Positions 43,747-51,321 of a stretch of 53,481 nucleotides of DNA are shown here, one piece after another. The notes beneath the pieces are model-generated. The model was not told where the DNA came from and made no database searches. It saw only the letters and a program-made list of their open reading frames with translations. Made by a program: the position numbers and the translations under genes. Origin of the DNA: Alphaproteobacteria bacterium (GTDB lineage Bacteria; Pseudomonadota; Alphaproteobacteria; Rhodobacterales; Rhodobacteraceae); contig VGDE01000005.1 in NCBI GenBank assembly GCA_016869875.1, positions 1 through 53,481 on the forward strand, in the 5' to 3' direction. Each line of letters opens with the position of its first letter. Positions within the stretch are counted from its first letter, which is position 1.

Positions 43747-45042
43747 ATGCCGAAAGACATGACACCCGACACCGGTTCGACCGACATCTTCCAGCGCCGC
43801 GAGAGCGAGGCGCGCTCCTATTGCCGCAGCATTCCGACAGTCTTTTCCTCGGCCAGCGGGTCGATCATGCGGGGTGCGGACGGCTGCGAGCATATCGACT
43901 TCCTGGCCGGCTGTTCATCTTTGAACTATGGCCACAACGACCCCGACATGAAGGCCGCGCTGATCGACCACATCGCCGGCGACGGTCTCGCGCATGGCCT
44001 TGACCTGCACACGACCGCCAAGGCGGCCTTCCTGGAAGCCTTCGAGCGACACATCCTGAGGCCCCGTGGGATGGATCACCGCGTGATGTTCACCGGCCCC
44101 ACCGGCGCCAACGCGGTCGAGGCGGCGATGAAGATCGCGCGCAAATCCACCGGCCGTACCAATATCGTGGCCTTCACCAACGGCTTTCACGGCGTGACGA
44201 TGGGGGCCCTGGCCGCCACCGGCAACGGTTATCATCGCGGCGGCGCGGGCATGGAAACGCAAGGCGTTACCCGCGTGCCCTTTGACGGCTATGCCGACGG
44301 GCTGGACAGCGCGGCCCTGCTGGACCAGATGCTGTCGGACAATTCGGGCGGCATCGACGCTCCGGCGGCGATCATGCTGGAAACGGTGCAGGGCGAAGGC
44401 GGGCTGAACGCCGCATCGGCCGACTTCGTGCGGGCGGTCGCCGACATTGCCAAACGGCATGGTGCGCTGCTGATCCTGGACGACATCCAGGCGGGCTGCG
44501 GGCGGACCGGCACCTTCTTCTCGTTCGAGAAGATGGGCGTCGTGCCCGACCTGGTGCCGATGGCCAAGTCGATCTCGGGCTTCGGGCTGCCGCTGGCGCT
44601 GGTCCTGGTGCGTCCCGAACATGACGTCTTTGGTCCGGCCGAGCACAACGGCACCTTCCGGGGCAACACCCATGCCTTTGTCACGGCACGCGTGGCCATC
44701 GAAAAGTTCTGGTCCGGTCCGGAGTTTGAACGGGATCTGGCCGAAAAGGCCGCGCTGATCGAGGCGCGCCTGGCAGGTCTGGCTGCGCTGGTGCCCGGCG
44801 CCAGTCTCAAGGGCCGCGGCCTGATGCGGGGCGTGGATGTGGGCTCGGGGGACCTGGCCGATGCGATCTGCCGCCGCGCCTTTGACGGCGGACTGATCAT
44901 CGAAACCTCCGGGAACGAGGATCAGGTCGTCAAGGTCCTGGCGCCGCTGACCACCTCCCACGACATCCTGTCGCGCGGCTTCGACATCCTGCTGGATGCC
45001 GCCCGCGTCGTTCTTGCCACCACCAAGCTTGCCGCGGAGTAA
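43747..45042 (+). CDS. ectB: Diaminobutyrate-2-oxoglutarate transaminase
   Basis: A 431-residue PLP aminotransferase converting aspartate-beta-semialdehyde and glutamate to diaminobutyrate. PLP motifs are TGPTGANAVEAAMKIARKSTGR, TNGFHGVTMGALAATGN, ILDDIQAGCGRTGTFFSFE, and Lys274 in PMAKSISGFGLPLALVLVRPEHD. EHNGTFRGNTHAFVTA is characteristic of EctB. GAAAGGA precedes the ATG. Length is the family norm, and it is separated from ectC by only five bases. Confidence 0.95.
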   Translation: MPKDMTPDTGSTDIFQRRESEARSYCRSIPTVFSSASGSIMRGADGCEHIDFLAGCSSLNYGHNDPDMKAALIDHIAGDGLAHGLDLHTTAKAAFLEAFERHILRPRGMDHRVMFTGPTGANAVEAAMKIARKSTGRTNIVAFTNGFHGVTMGALAATGNGYHRGGAGMETQGVTRVPFDGYADGLDSAALLDQMLSDNSGGIDAPAAIMLETVQGEGGLNAASADFVRAVADIAKRHGALLILDDIQAGCGRTGTFFSFEKMGVVPDLVPMAKSISGFGLPLALVLVRPEHDVFGPAEHNGTFRGNTHAFVTARVAIEKFWSGPEFERDLAEKAALIEARLAGLAALVPGASLKGRGLMRGVDVGSGDLADAICRRAFDGGLIIETSGNEDQVVKVLAPLTTSHDILSRGFDILLDAARVVLATTKLAAE

Positions 45043-45047
45043 CCGAT

Positions 45048-45440
45048 ATGATCGTTCGCAACTTCCACGACCTCAAGACCACCGACCGCTCGGTATCGGA
45101 CGCGCACTGGAACTCGGTCCGCATGCTGCTGGCCGATGACGGGATGGGCTTTTCCTTCCACATCACGACGCTGGACGCAGGGTCCGAGCATACGTTCCAT
45201 TACAAGCACCATTTCGAAAGCGTTTACTGCATGTCCGGCAAGGGTTCGATCACCGACCTTGCCACCGGCAAGACGCATCGCATCGTGCCAGGCGTCATGT
45301 ACGCGCTGAACCTGCACGACAGGCACACCTTGCGTGCCGAGGAAACGCTGGTCATGGCCTGCTGCTTCAACCCGCCCGTCACCGGGACGGAGGTCCACCG
45401 CGACGACGGCAGCTATGCCCCCGCCACCGAAACGGCCTGA
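45048..45440 (+). CDS. ectC: L-ectoine synthase
   Basis: A 130-residue cupin that cyclises N-gamma-acetyl-diaminobutyrate to ectoine. EctC motifs are MIVRNFHDLKTTDRSV, FSFHITTLDAGSEHTFHYKHHFESVYCMSGKGSI (with Glu and metal-binding Tyr and His residues) and MYALNLHDRHTLRAEE. Length is normal. It sits between ectB and ask with three to five bases on either side. No ectD hydroxylase follows, so the product is ectoine rather than hydroxyectoine unless ectD lies elsewhere. Confidence 0.95.
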   Translation: MIVRNFHDLKTTDRSVSDAHWNSVRMLLADDGMGFSFHITTLDAGSEHTFHYKHHFESVYCMSGKGSITDLATGKTHRIVPGVMYALNLHDRHTLRAEETLVMACCFNPPVTGTEVHRDDGSYAPATETA

Positions 45441-45443
45441 GCC

Positions 45444-46871
45444 ATGGACCAGGCGACCCATACTGTCGAGAAGATCGGCGGCACCTCGATGTCGCGGGTC
45501 CACGAGTTGCGCGACACCCTGCTGATTGGTGACCGTGACGCGCCCTATGGGCGGATCTTTGTGGTCTCGGCCTTTGGCGGCATTACCAACCTTCTGCTGG
45601 AACACAAGAAAACGGGCGAACCAGGCGTCCATGCGGCCTTTGCCGACGGCGGGGGCGATCATGGCTGGCTGTCGGCGCTGGACCGGGCCAGCACCGCGAT
45701 GACCAAGGCCCATCGCCTGGTCCTGGATCATCCGGGCGATCAGGAACGGGCCGATGCCTTTGTCCGCGACCGCCTGATCGGGGCCCGCAATTGCCTGATC
45801 GACCTGCAGCGGCTGTGTTCCTATGGCCACTTCCGCCTGTCCGAACACATGCTGCAGACGCGGGAACTGTTGTCGGGTCTGGGCGAGGCGCATTCCGCCT
45901 TTGTCACCACGCTGATGCTGCAGCGTGCGGGCATCAGCGCCCGGTTCGTGGATCTTTCGGGGTGGCGGGACGATGCGGAGGTCACGCTGGACGAACGGAT
46001 CCTGGCAGCATTGGAGGGCGTCGATCTGCAGGCCGAGATGCCCATCGTCACCGGCTACGCCCAGTGCCTTGAAGGGCTGATGCGGGAATTCGACCGCGGC
46101 TATTCCGAAGTCACGTTCTCGCGCCTGGCTGCCCTGACCGGCGCACGCGAGGCCATCATCCACAAGGAATTCCACCTGTCCTCGGCCGATCCCGGTGTGG
46201 TGGGACCTGACGCGGTGCGCAAGCTGGGGCGCACGAACTATGACGTGGCGGACCAGCTGTCGAACCTGGGGATGGAGGCGATCCATCCCCACGCCGCCAA
46301 GACGCTGCGCCAGTCGGGGGTCGCCCTGCGCGTGACCAACGCCTTCGAGCCCGGGGACCCCGGCACGCTGATCGACGACCAGCCGGCCTCGCAGCCGGCG
46401 GTCGAGATCGTGACCGGCCTTGACCTGTACGCGCTGGAGTTGTTCGAACAGGACATGGTCGGCGCCAAGGGCTATGACGCCTTTCTCCTCGGGGTGCTGA
46501 CGCGCCACAAGGTCCGGATCGTCAGCAAGCTGTCGAACGCGAACACGATCACGCATTACGTCGACAGCAGCCTCAAGGTGCTGCGCCGGGTCGAAAAGGA
46601 CCTGGCCGATCGTTACCCTTCGGCACGGATCTCCTCCCGGGCCGTGGCCATGGTTTCGGCGGTGGGGCGCGATCTTTCGGGCCTTGCCGTCCTGAGTCGC
46701 GGCCTGAAGGCACTGGCGGATGCGGGTCTTGAGGCCATCGGTGCATCGCAGGGCCCGCGCCCAGTAGAGGTGCAGTTCATCGTGGAACGCGAGGCGCTGG
46801 CCGGCTCGATCCGTGCCCTGCATCAGGCGCTGGTCAAGGACCGGATCAAGGTCCTGCCAAGAGCCGCCTGA
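45444..46871 (+). CDS. ask: Ectoine-specific aspartate kinase
   Basis: A 475-residue aspartokinase of the Ask_ect subgroup. The start MDQATHTVEKIGGTSMSRV holds the K-x-GGTS nucleotide motif. The kinase domain has a long insertion typical of Ask_ect (LEHKKTGEPGVHAAFADGG), and two ACT domains follow, with DMVGAKGYDAFLLGVLTRHKVRIV near the start of the first. It supplies aspartyl phosphate for ectoine synthesis, and the subgroup escapes the feedback control of general aspartokinases. It begins three bases after ectC. A strong palindrome follows its stop. Confidence 0.93.
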   Translation: MDQATHTVEKIGGTSMSRVHELRDTLLIGDRDAPYGRIFVVSAFGGITNLLLEHKKTGEPGVHAAFADGGGDHGWLSALDRASTAMTKAHRLVLDHPGDQERADAFVRDRLIGARNCLIDLQRLCSYGHFRLSEHMLQTRELLSGLGEAHSAFVTTLMLQRAGISARFVDLSGWRDDAEVTLDERILAALEGVDLQAEMPIVTGYAQCLEGLMREFDRGYSEVTFSRLAALTGAREAIIHKEFHLSSADPGVVGPDAVRKLGRTNYDVADQLSNLGMEAIHPHAAKTLRQSGVALRVTNAFEPGDPGTLIDDQPASQPAVEIVTGLDLYALELFEQDMVGAKGYDAFLLGVLTRHKVRIVSKLSNANTITHYVDSSLKVLRRVEKDLADRYPSARISSRAVAMVSAVGRDLSGLAVLSRGLKALADAGLEAIGASQGPRPVEVQFIVEREALAGSIRALHQALVKDRIKVLPRAA

Positions 46872-46887
46872 GGCCGTGGCATGTCAG

Positions 46888-46909
46888 AGGGCGGCCTGCA
46901 GGCCGCCCT
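46888..46909. terminator. Bidirectional terminator after ask and the PepSY gene
   Basis: AGGGCGGCC (46888-46896), TGCA, GGCCGCCCT (46901-46909) is a perfect 22-base palindrome placed between the stops of two convergent genes (46871 and 46917). Both readings are plausible hairpin terminators, though neither has a long T-tract. Confidence 0.65.
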
Positions 46910-46916
46910 GACCGTT

Positions 46917-47174
46917 TCAGCGCATTTCCTCGCCGGTGGCCGGATCAAGCCGCATTTCGACCTCGCGGCCGTTCGCGTCGTGGTATTCGATCTGATAATA
47001 ACCGTCATCGTCCCAGTCGACCTCGTCGATATGGCCCAGATCAGCGCCCAGGTCGGCCTCGACCTTGGCCAGGATCTCGGACAGAGGCATGGAATTGGCG
47101 GGCGGGGCGTCCTGGGCCATCACGGCGGCGGGGGCCACGATCAGGGCCAGGGCGGCAAGAGGGCGAAGCATCAT
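46917..47174 (-). CDS. Small secreted PepSY-domain protein
   Basis: An 85-residue protein. The signal peptide MMLRPLAALALIVAPAAVMA ends at a likely AVMA-QD site. A single PepSY domain follows (MPLSEILAKVEADLGADLGHIDEVDWDDDGYYQIEYHDANGREVEMRLDPATGEEMR). Such periplasmic PepSY proteins often modulate peptidases or bind ions; this one is strongly acidic. The ATG at 47174 is chosen for AAGGA upstream; 47171 and 47192 are alternatives. It is divergent from the tmRNA gene. Confidence 0.8.
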   Translation of the reverse strand: MMLRPLAALALIVAPAAVMAQDAPPANSMPLSEILAKVEADLGADLGHIDEVDWDDDGYYQIEYHDANGREVEMRLDPATGEEMR

Positions 47175-47257
47175 CGGTTCGATCCTTTCCATGGGATTGC
47201 TCCGCCACAACCCGCACCCTTGCCGCAGGTTCCTGACCAGGGCGGCGGCTGTGCGCC

Positions 47258-47286
47258 TTGCGGCCGGGCGCAGGCTGTCCTATATC
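47258..47286 (+). promoter_or_regulatory. Predicted sigma-70 promoter of the tmRNA gene
   Basis: TTGCGG (47258-47263), a 17-base spacer and TATATC (47281-47286). It predicts a transcript start near 47293, exactly where the first hairpin of the permuted tmRNA precursor begins. Confidence 0.65.
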
Positions 47287-47292
47287 TGGGCT

Positions 47293-47610
47293 GTCCGGAG
47301 CGATCCGGACTATGGACATAAACGCGCTCGTAATAAGCGGATCGGACCCGGGGGCGGTACCCGGCGGCTCCACCAGATCACCCTCGTTGGGGGACAATGG
47401 GGCCGAAACAGGATCGACGAACGTCTAAAGGGGTTATGCTTTGTCTCGGTGAGCTACCACCGATATCGGTGCAAATTGTACAGTTGCCAACGACAACCGT
47501 GCTCCGGTCGCTCTGGCTGCGTAAGCAGTTCGAGTGATCGAAACCTAAGCCCTTGCGCCTAGCAGCGTAAGGCGGGGCCCGCAGGAGCCTGGCAACAGAA
47601 TCCTGCACCT
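47293..47610 (+). ncRNA. ssrA: Transfer-messenger RNA, circularly permuted two-piece alphaproteobacterial form
   Basis: The acceptor piece lies upstream: a GTCCGGA-GCGA-TCCGGAC hairpin at 47293-47310, then a T-arm-like stretch and CGGCTCCACCA ending with CCA at 47373-47375. An intervening loop of 23 bases follows. The coding piece begins at 47399 with GGGGCCGAAACAGGATCGAC; its GGGGCCG can pair seven bases with CGGCUCC of the acceptor piece. The tag ORF at 47486-47524 reads ANDNRAPVALAA then TAA, with the ALAA end used by ClpXP. The 3' end is set at the GCAGGA...TCCTGC hairpin (47581-47606), so it is approximate. It rescues stalled ribosomes. Confidence 0.95.
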
Positions 47611-48008
47611 TTCATCCCACATCCTGATCTTGCTGACCCTTGGACCCTTCGCCGGTGCTCAAATGGCAGGATGTCCTGCAGATGCAACTCTGCGCTGACC
47701 ATGGCTGTCGCTTTGGTCTATTCTCCCGCATCCCGATGTGATCGCTGGCCTGCGGTTCAATCCACGTCATGCTGGCGTGCAGGATCGGCTGCGCGCCTGT
47801 CAATGCTGCCATCTCCTGCCCCGCAGGCCAGTCTCTGGTCTGGCACCGGACATCGGCAGGCGACGTGGTGAAAGCGCTTACCGCTGGTCAGCACAGCAGG
47901 TCGCTTACTCCAAATGCGGGAAGGTTCGCGATACAAGGGTTCCGGAAACGCACGGCTGACACAAAGGATATAACCTTTCATCGTGGCGAAAACCGGGAAA
48001 GATGGGAC
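47611..48008. other. About 400 bases with no recognised gene
   Basis: Several six-frame ORFs exist here, but none has a fitting ribosome-binding site, codon pattern or recognisable motif. The stretch lies between the tmRNA 3' end and the micro-ORF chain and may hold the promoter of the latter. A mildly AT-rich segment occurs at about 47960-48000. Confidence 0.4.
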
Positions 48009-48041
48009 ATGGACAACGACAGGCCCCTGCCCTTCCGATGA
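48009..48041 (+). other. Possible 10-codon leader ORF of the small membrane-protein genes
   Basis: ATG at 48009 opens MDNDRPLPFR, and its TGA overlaps the ATG of the next ORF (ATGA at 48038-48041). A GGGAAAG lies about 11 bases upstream. The downstream gene has no ribosome-binding site of its own, so ribosomes finishing this leader could start it. The evidence is arrangement only. Confidence 0.3.
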
Positions 48042-48259
48042 CACTGATTCGCAACGAACAGACAAAGCTGACGGCAACTTTTTTGAACGGGATCGGCATT
48101 GCCGTCTTTGCGGTCGGTGGATTGGCGCCGGTGTTCTCAAGCCTTTACAGCGAAGGCGGCCCGACGAACTTCCTGCTTGCGATGAGCGTTGTTTGTTTTT
48201 TCGCCTCGCTTGGCCTACATTGGCTGGCAAGGACCATCCTGCGAAGGCTTGAACCATGA
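48038..48259 (+). CDS. Small two-helix membrane protein, unknown
   Basis: A 73-residue protein, MTLIRNEQTKLTATFLNGIG..., with two hydrophobic stretches: about residues 14-34 (IGIAVFAVGGLAPVFSSLY) and 43-61 (NFLLAMSVVCFFASLGLHWL). It ends in a basic tail, LARTILRRLEP. Positive residues flank both helices, as expected for a real inner-membrane protein. Start context is weak, but both ends form ATGA overlaps with neighbours (48038, 48256). A frame-matching extension to ATG 48002 is possible. I recognise no family. Confidence 0.55.
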   Translation: MTLIRNEQTKLTATFLNGIGIAVFAVGGLAPVFSSLYSEGGPTNFLLAMSVVCFFASLGLHWLARTILRRLEP

Positions 48260-48375
48260 CGATGAACGACGTGCTTGCACTAATCATCACACCTGTGGGC
48301 GGGATTGCCATCGGCGCGGCCGCGTATTGGCTGGCCACCCGTCCGGAGAAGTCCCACCGTCACCCGGCAGAGTGA
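48256..48375 (+). CDS. Very small single-helix membrane protein, unknown
   Basis: A 39-residue protein, MTMNDVLALIITPVGGIAIG..., whose core IITPVGGIAIGAAAYWLA is one predicted membrane helix, followed by a basic His/Arg tail (TRPEKSHRHPAE). The ATG overlaps the stop of the preceding small gene by four bases (ATGA at 48256-48259), and a GCGAAGG lies about ten bases upstream. It was found by reading the sequence because it is too short for a normal cutoff. No known family recognised; the overlap argues for co-translation. Confidence 0.5.
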   Translation: MTMNDVLALIITPVGGIAIGAAAYWLATRPEKSHRHPAE

Positions 48376-48818
48376 CTTCTGCAGTGGTGTCGCTGCCTTT
48401 ACCCGACGGTCAGGATCGTCCGGGCGGGCCATTGCCTTTGCCAGCCAAGTTCGAGATCTGAGAACCTGCCGCGCCGCCGTGGATGAGCTTTGCCGCACAG
48501 GTGGCTGCAGCAAGACGGTCGAGCCAGCGAAAACAGGACAAGCCTGAACATGAACGGTGCCGCATCGCGCTGTCCCGCAGAGGGATCTCCGATTTCAGTC
48601 GAACCGCCTCTCAGGCTCCATATCCTGACAGCTTTTCAGCAGCCTTGCTGCTGTTCATGACGCGCGGCGACAAGGCTGCGGCCTCCAGCCGGCCTGAACC
48701 GTCTTGACGCCGCGATTGACCTTCTCCTATCTCGAGGATCATGGGGGCTCGCGAACTCCCCACGAGGCGTCAGCCGAAGATCGCGTTCCGGATCAACCTG
48801 TCAACGGGAGGAACGCCC
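48376..48818. other. About 440 bases with no recognised gene
   Basis: Short ORFs occur on both strands without ribosome-binding sites or familiar motifs. The last part probably holds the promoter of chrBA. An ATG at 48741 is in frame with chrB and could extend it by 26 residues (see that entry). Confidence 0.4.
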
Positions 48819-49637
48819 TTGCCTGCACCCAACTCCATTTCGCCGGACAAGCTGGCAAAGATCATCGGAACAGCCCGCGCGCCTTTGTTGCTGGACGTCC
48901 GGTCGGACCCGGATCACGCTGCAGACCCGGTTCTGCTGCCCGGTGCGATCCGTGCCGATGACAGATCCCTGGCCCATATCGTGGCACGGTCGCCGGGGGC
49001 CATTGTCGCCATGTGTCGGGCCGGGCACCGTCGCAGCCAGGGGGCCGCAGCCTGGCTGCGGTCCGAGGGGATCGCCGCTGAATACCTGGAGGGCGGCTTC
49101 GATGCTTGGCGCAAGGCCGGGCTGCCGGTGATCGACCCGACGAAATTGCCGAACCGGGATGAACAAGGCCGCACGGTCTGGGTCACCCGGTCCCGCCCCA
49201 AGATCGACCGGATCGCCTGCCCCTGGCTGATCCGCCGCTTTGTTGATCCCAAGGCCGTTGTCCTGTTCGTTGCGCCCTCGGAGGTGGTCGGCGTGGCCGA
49301 TCGCTATGGGGCCGCCCCCTTCGACATCGAAGGTGCGTTCTGGAGCCACCGGGGCGAATTGTGCAGCTTTGACGTGATGCTGGCCGAGTTCGGCCTGAAT
49401 ATCCCGGCGCTGGACCGCTTGGCCACCATTGTTCGCGCGGCCGATACGGCGCGGCTGGATCTGGCCCCCGAGGCCGCGGGGCTTCTGGCGGCCTCGCTTG
49501 GCCTGTCGCGCATCTACGCCGATGACCTGGAGCAGCTTGAGGCCGGCATGCTGCTTTACGATGCCTTCTACCGTTGGACACGGGACGCGACGGAGGAAAC
49601 CCATACCTGGCCCGCCAGCAAGCCGAGGGCAGAATGA
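48819..49637 (+). CDS. chrB: Rhodanese-ChrB fusion, chromate resistance protein
   Basis: About 272 residues. The N-terminal rhodanese domain (APLLLDVRSDPDHA, active-site loop AIVAMCRAGHRRSQ with Cys66, then LEGGFDAWRKAGLPV) is joined to a ChrB C-terminal domain (VWVTRSRPKIDRIACPWLIRRFVDPKAVVLFV, APFDIEGAFWSHRGELCSFDVMLAEFGL). ChrB proteins accompany ChrA and may sense chromate or regulate the pump. A TTG at 48819 with GGGAGG seven bases upstream is the likely start; ATG 48741 has no such signal. It overlaps chrA by four bases. Confidence 0.82.
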   Translation: MPAPNSISPDKLAKIIGTARAPLLLDVRSDPDHAADPVLLPGAIRADDRSLAHIVARSPGAIVAMCRAGHRRSQGAAAWLRSEGIAAEYLEGGFDAWRKAGLPVIDPTKLPNRDEQGRTVWVTRSRPKIDRIACPWLIRRFVDPKAVVLFVAPSEVVGVADRYGAAPFDIEGAFWSHRGELCSFDVMLAEFGLNIPALDRLATIVRAADTARLDLAPEAAGLLAASLGLSRIYADDLEQLEAGMLLYDAFYRWTRDATEETHTWPASKPRAE

Positions 49638-51001
49638 TGCAGGACCGCTATCCCTCCTTGGCCGAGGCCAGCCGGATCTGGGCCCGCATCGGACTTCTCA
49701 GCTTTGGCGGCCCGGCCGGGCAGATCGCCCTGATGCACCGCATCCTGGTCGAGGAACAGAAATGGCTGGGCGAAAGACGGTTTCTCCACGCCCTCAACTA
49801 CTGCATGCTCTTGCCAGGGCCGGAGGCCATGCAGCTGGCCGTTTACATCGGCTGGCTGATGCACCGCACCCTGGGCGGCATCATCGCGGGCCTGTTGTTC
49901 GTGCTGCCGGGCGTCGTGGCGATCATGGCGCTCAGCTGGATCTATGCGATCTGGGGCAGTGCGGGCGCGGTCGAGGCACTGTTCTTCGGGCTCAAGGCCG
50001 CGGTGCTGGCAATCGTCGTGCAGGCGGTCATTCGCATCGGGTCGCGGGCGCTGAAGAACCGCCCGATGCTGGCCATCGCGGCGACCTCCTTCGTTGCCAT
50101 CTTCGCCTTTGGCGTGCCCTTTCCCGTCATCATCCTCATGGCGGGCCTGATCGGCTTCTTCGGTGCGCAGGCAGACCTGCCCGCCTTCCGGGGCGGGGGC
50201 GGCCATGGCAAGGTCGGCGCCCGGCAGGTGGACGATGCCGACACGCTGCTGGGCGAAGAGTCGCCCGAACACACGCAGGTGAACAGGGCCTGGGCCTGGC
50301 GGATCTCGGCCGTGCTGCTGGCCCTGTGGCTGGTGCCGGTGGCACTGCTCGTCCTGGTGCTGGGACCGGCCAATGTGTTTGCCCAGATCGCGGGCTTTTT
50401 CAGCATCATGGCGGTGGTGACCTTTGGCGGCGCCTATGCGGTCCTGGCCTATGTCGCGCAGGAGGCCGTGCAGAATTTCGGCTGGCTGGCCCCCGGCGAG
50501 ATGCTGGACGGCCTGGGCATGGCCGAGACGACACCGGGACCGCTGATCATGGTCACCCAGTTCGTGGGCTTCATGGGCGCGCTGCGGGAGGCGGGCGCCC
50601 TGCCGCCGCTGCTGGCGGGCACGCTGGGAGGGCTGCTGACGACATGGGTGACGTTCACGCCCTGCTTCCTGTGGATCTTTCTTGGCGCGCCCTTCATCGA
50701 GCGGCTGCGCGGCAACCAGATGCTGTCCGCGGCGCTTACCGCGATCACGGCGGCCGTGGTCGGCGTGATCCTGAACCTCGCGGTCTGGTTCGGGCTGCAC
50801 GTGCTGTTCGGCCAGCTGCGCACGATCAGGGCTTATGGGCTGGAGCTGGAACTGCCGGTTTGGGGCAGCCTTGATCTGGCAGCCCTTGCGCTGGTCCTTG
50901 CGGCGATCTTGGCCGTGTTCTGGTTCCGGCTGGGGGCGGTGACGGTGCTGGCCGGCTGTGCGCTGGCCGGGATGGCAATGCGGGTGGCAGGCATCGTCTA
51001 G
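49634..51001 (+). CDS. chrA: Chromate efflux transporter ChrA (long CHR family)
   Basis: A 455-residue membrane protein with about ten to twelve predicted helices and two homologous halves, each with a CHR motif. The first half has IGLLSFGGPAGQIALMHRI and LNYCMLLPGPEAMQLAVYIGW. The second has MAVVTFGGAYAVLAYVAQ and GLGMAETTPGPLIMVTQFVGFM. It exports chromate driven by the membrane potential. ATG 49634 (or 49637) overlaps the chrB stop as ATGATG. A Gly/His-rich cytoplasmic loop, FRGGGGHGKVGARQ, joins the halves. Confidence 0.92.
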   Translation: MMQDRYPSLAEASRIWARIGLLSFGGPAGQIALMHRILVEEQKWLGERRFLHALNYCMLLPGPEAMQLAVYIGWLMHRTLGGIIAGLLFVLPGVVAIMALSWIYAIWGSAGAVEALFFGLKAAVLAIVVQAVIRIGSRALKNRPMLAIAATSFVAIFAFGVPFPVIILMAGLIGFFGAQADLPAFRGGGGHGKVGARQVDDADTLLGEESPEHTQVNRAWAWRISAVLLALWLVPVALLVLVLGPANVFAQIAGFFSIMAVVTFGGAYAVLAYVAQEAVQNFGWLAPGEMLDGLGMAETTPGPLIMVTQFVGFMGALREAGALPPLLAGTLGGLLTTWVTFTPCFLWIFLGAPFIERLRGNQMLSAALTAITAAVVGVILNLAVWFGLHVLFGQLRTIRAYGLELELPVWGSLDLAALALVLAAILAVFWFRLGAVTVLAGCALAGMAMRVAGIV

Positions 51002-51321
51002 CAGGCTGCAATGCCAGTCATCTACTGTCCGGGCGGAGGTCGATCCATCGGCCCGTCGTCAAGTGCCGAGACTGTTCCTTACCTGCATGTCGTTCTGGGG
51101 TGCCTTTCTTGGGCATCGAGATGGTGGTTTGCCGGTGCCGCCTTTTTGCTGGGTCCAAGCCGCCGCATGGCTTTCCGGGCAAGCCTTCCTGTGTGCAAAG
51201 CGCCTGCACCGGCCGGATTGGTGCCGACCGCAGAGATGACACCGCTCCTGGCAGACCGCGCTCCGCAGGCGTTGCTGCAGAAGTCACGTTGGGGCATGGA
51301 TGCCCCTTTTGCCCTCCGACG
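51002..51321. other. 320 bases with no recognised gene
   Basis: This is the stretch between chrA and the IS5 remnant. Long ORFs on both strands are GC-frame artefacts lacking ribosome-binding sites and motifs. The left end of the insertion sequence should be somewhere near 51280-51320, but I could not define its terminal repeat. Confidence 0.4.

Noticed and set aside
44922-46823. 633-codon minus-strand ORF opposite ask
   Set aside because: Shadow of the aspartokinase gene, with no motif and no start signal.
47612-47812. 66-codon minus-strand ORF after the tmRNA
   Set aside because: No ribosome-binding site, mixed composition, and no hydrophobic or domain signature.
48305-48547. 80-codon plus-strand ORF overlapping the 39-residue gene
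   Set aside because: Arg/Ser/Thr-rich shadow frame without a ribosome-binding site; the ATGA-coupled frame is better supported.
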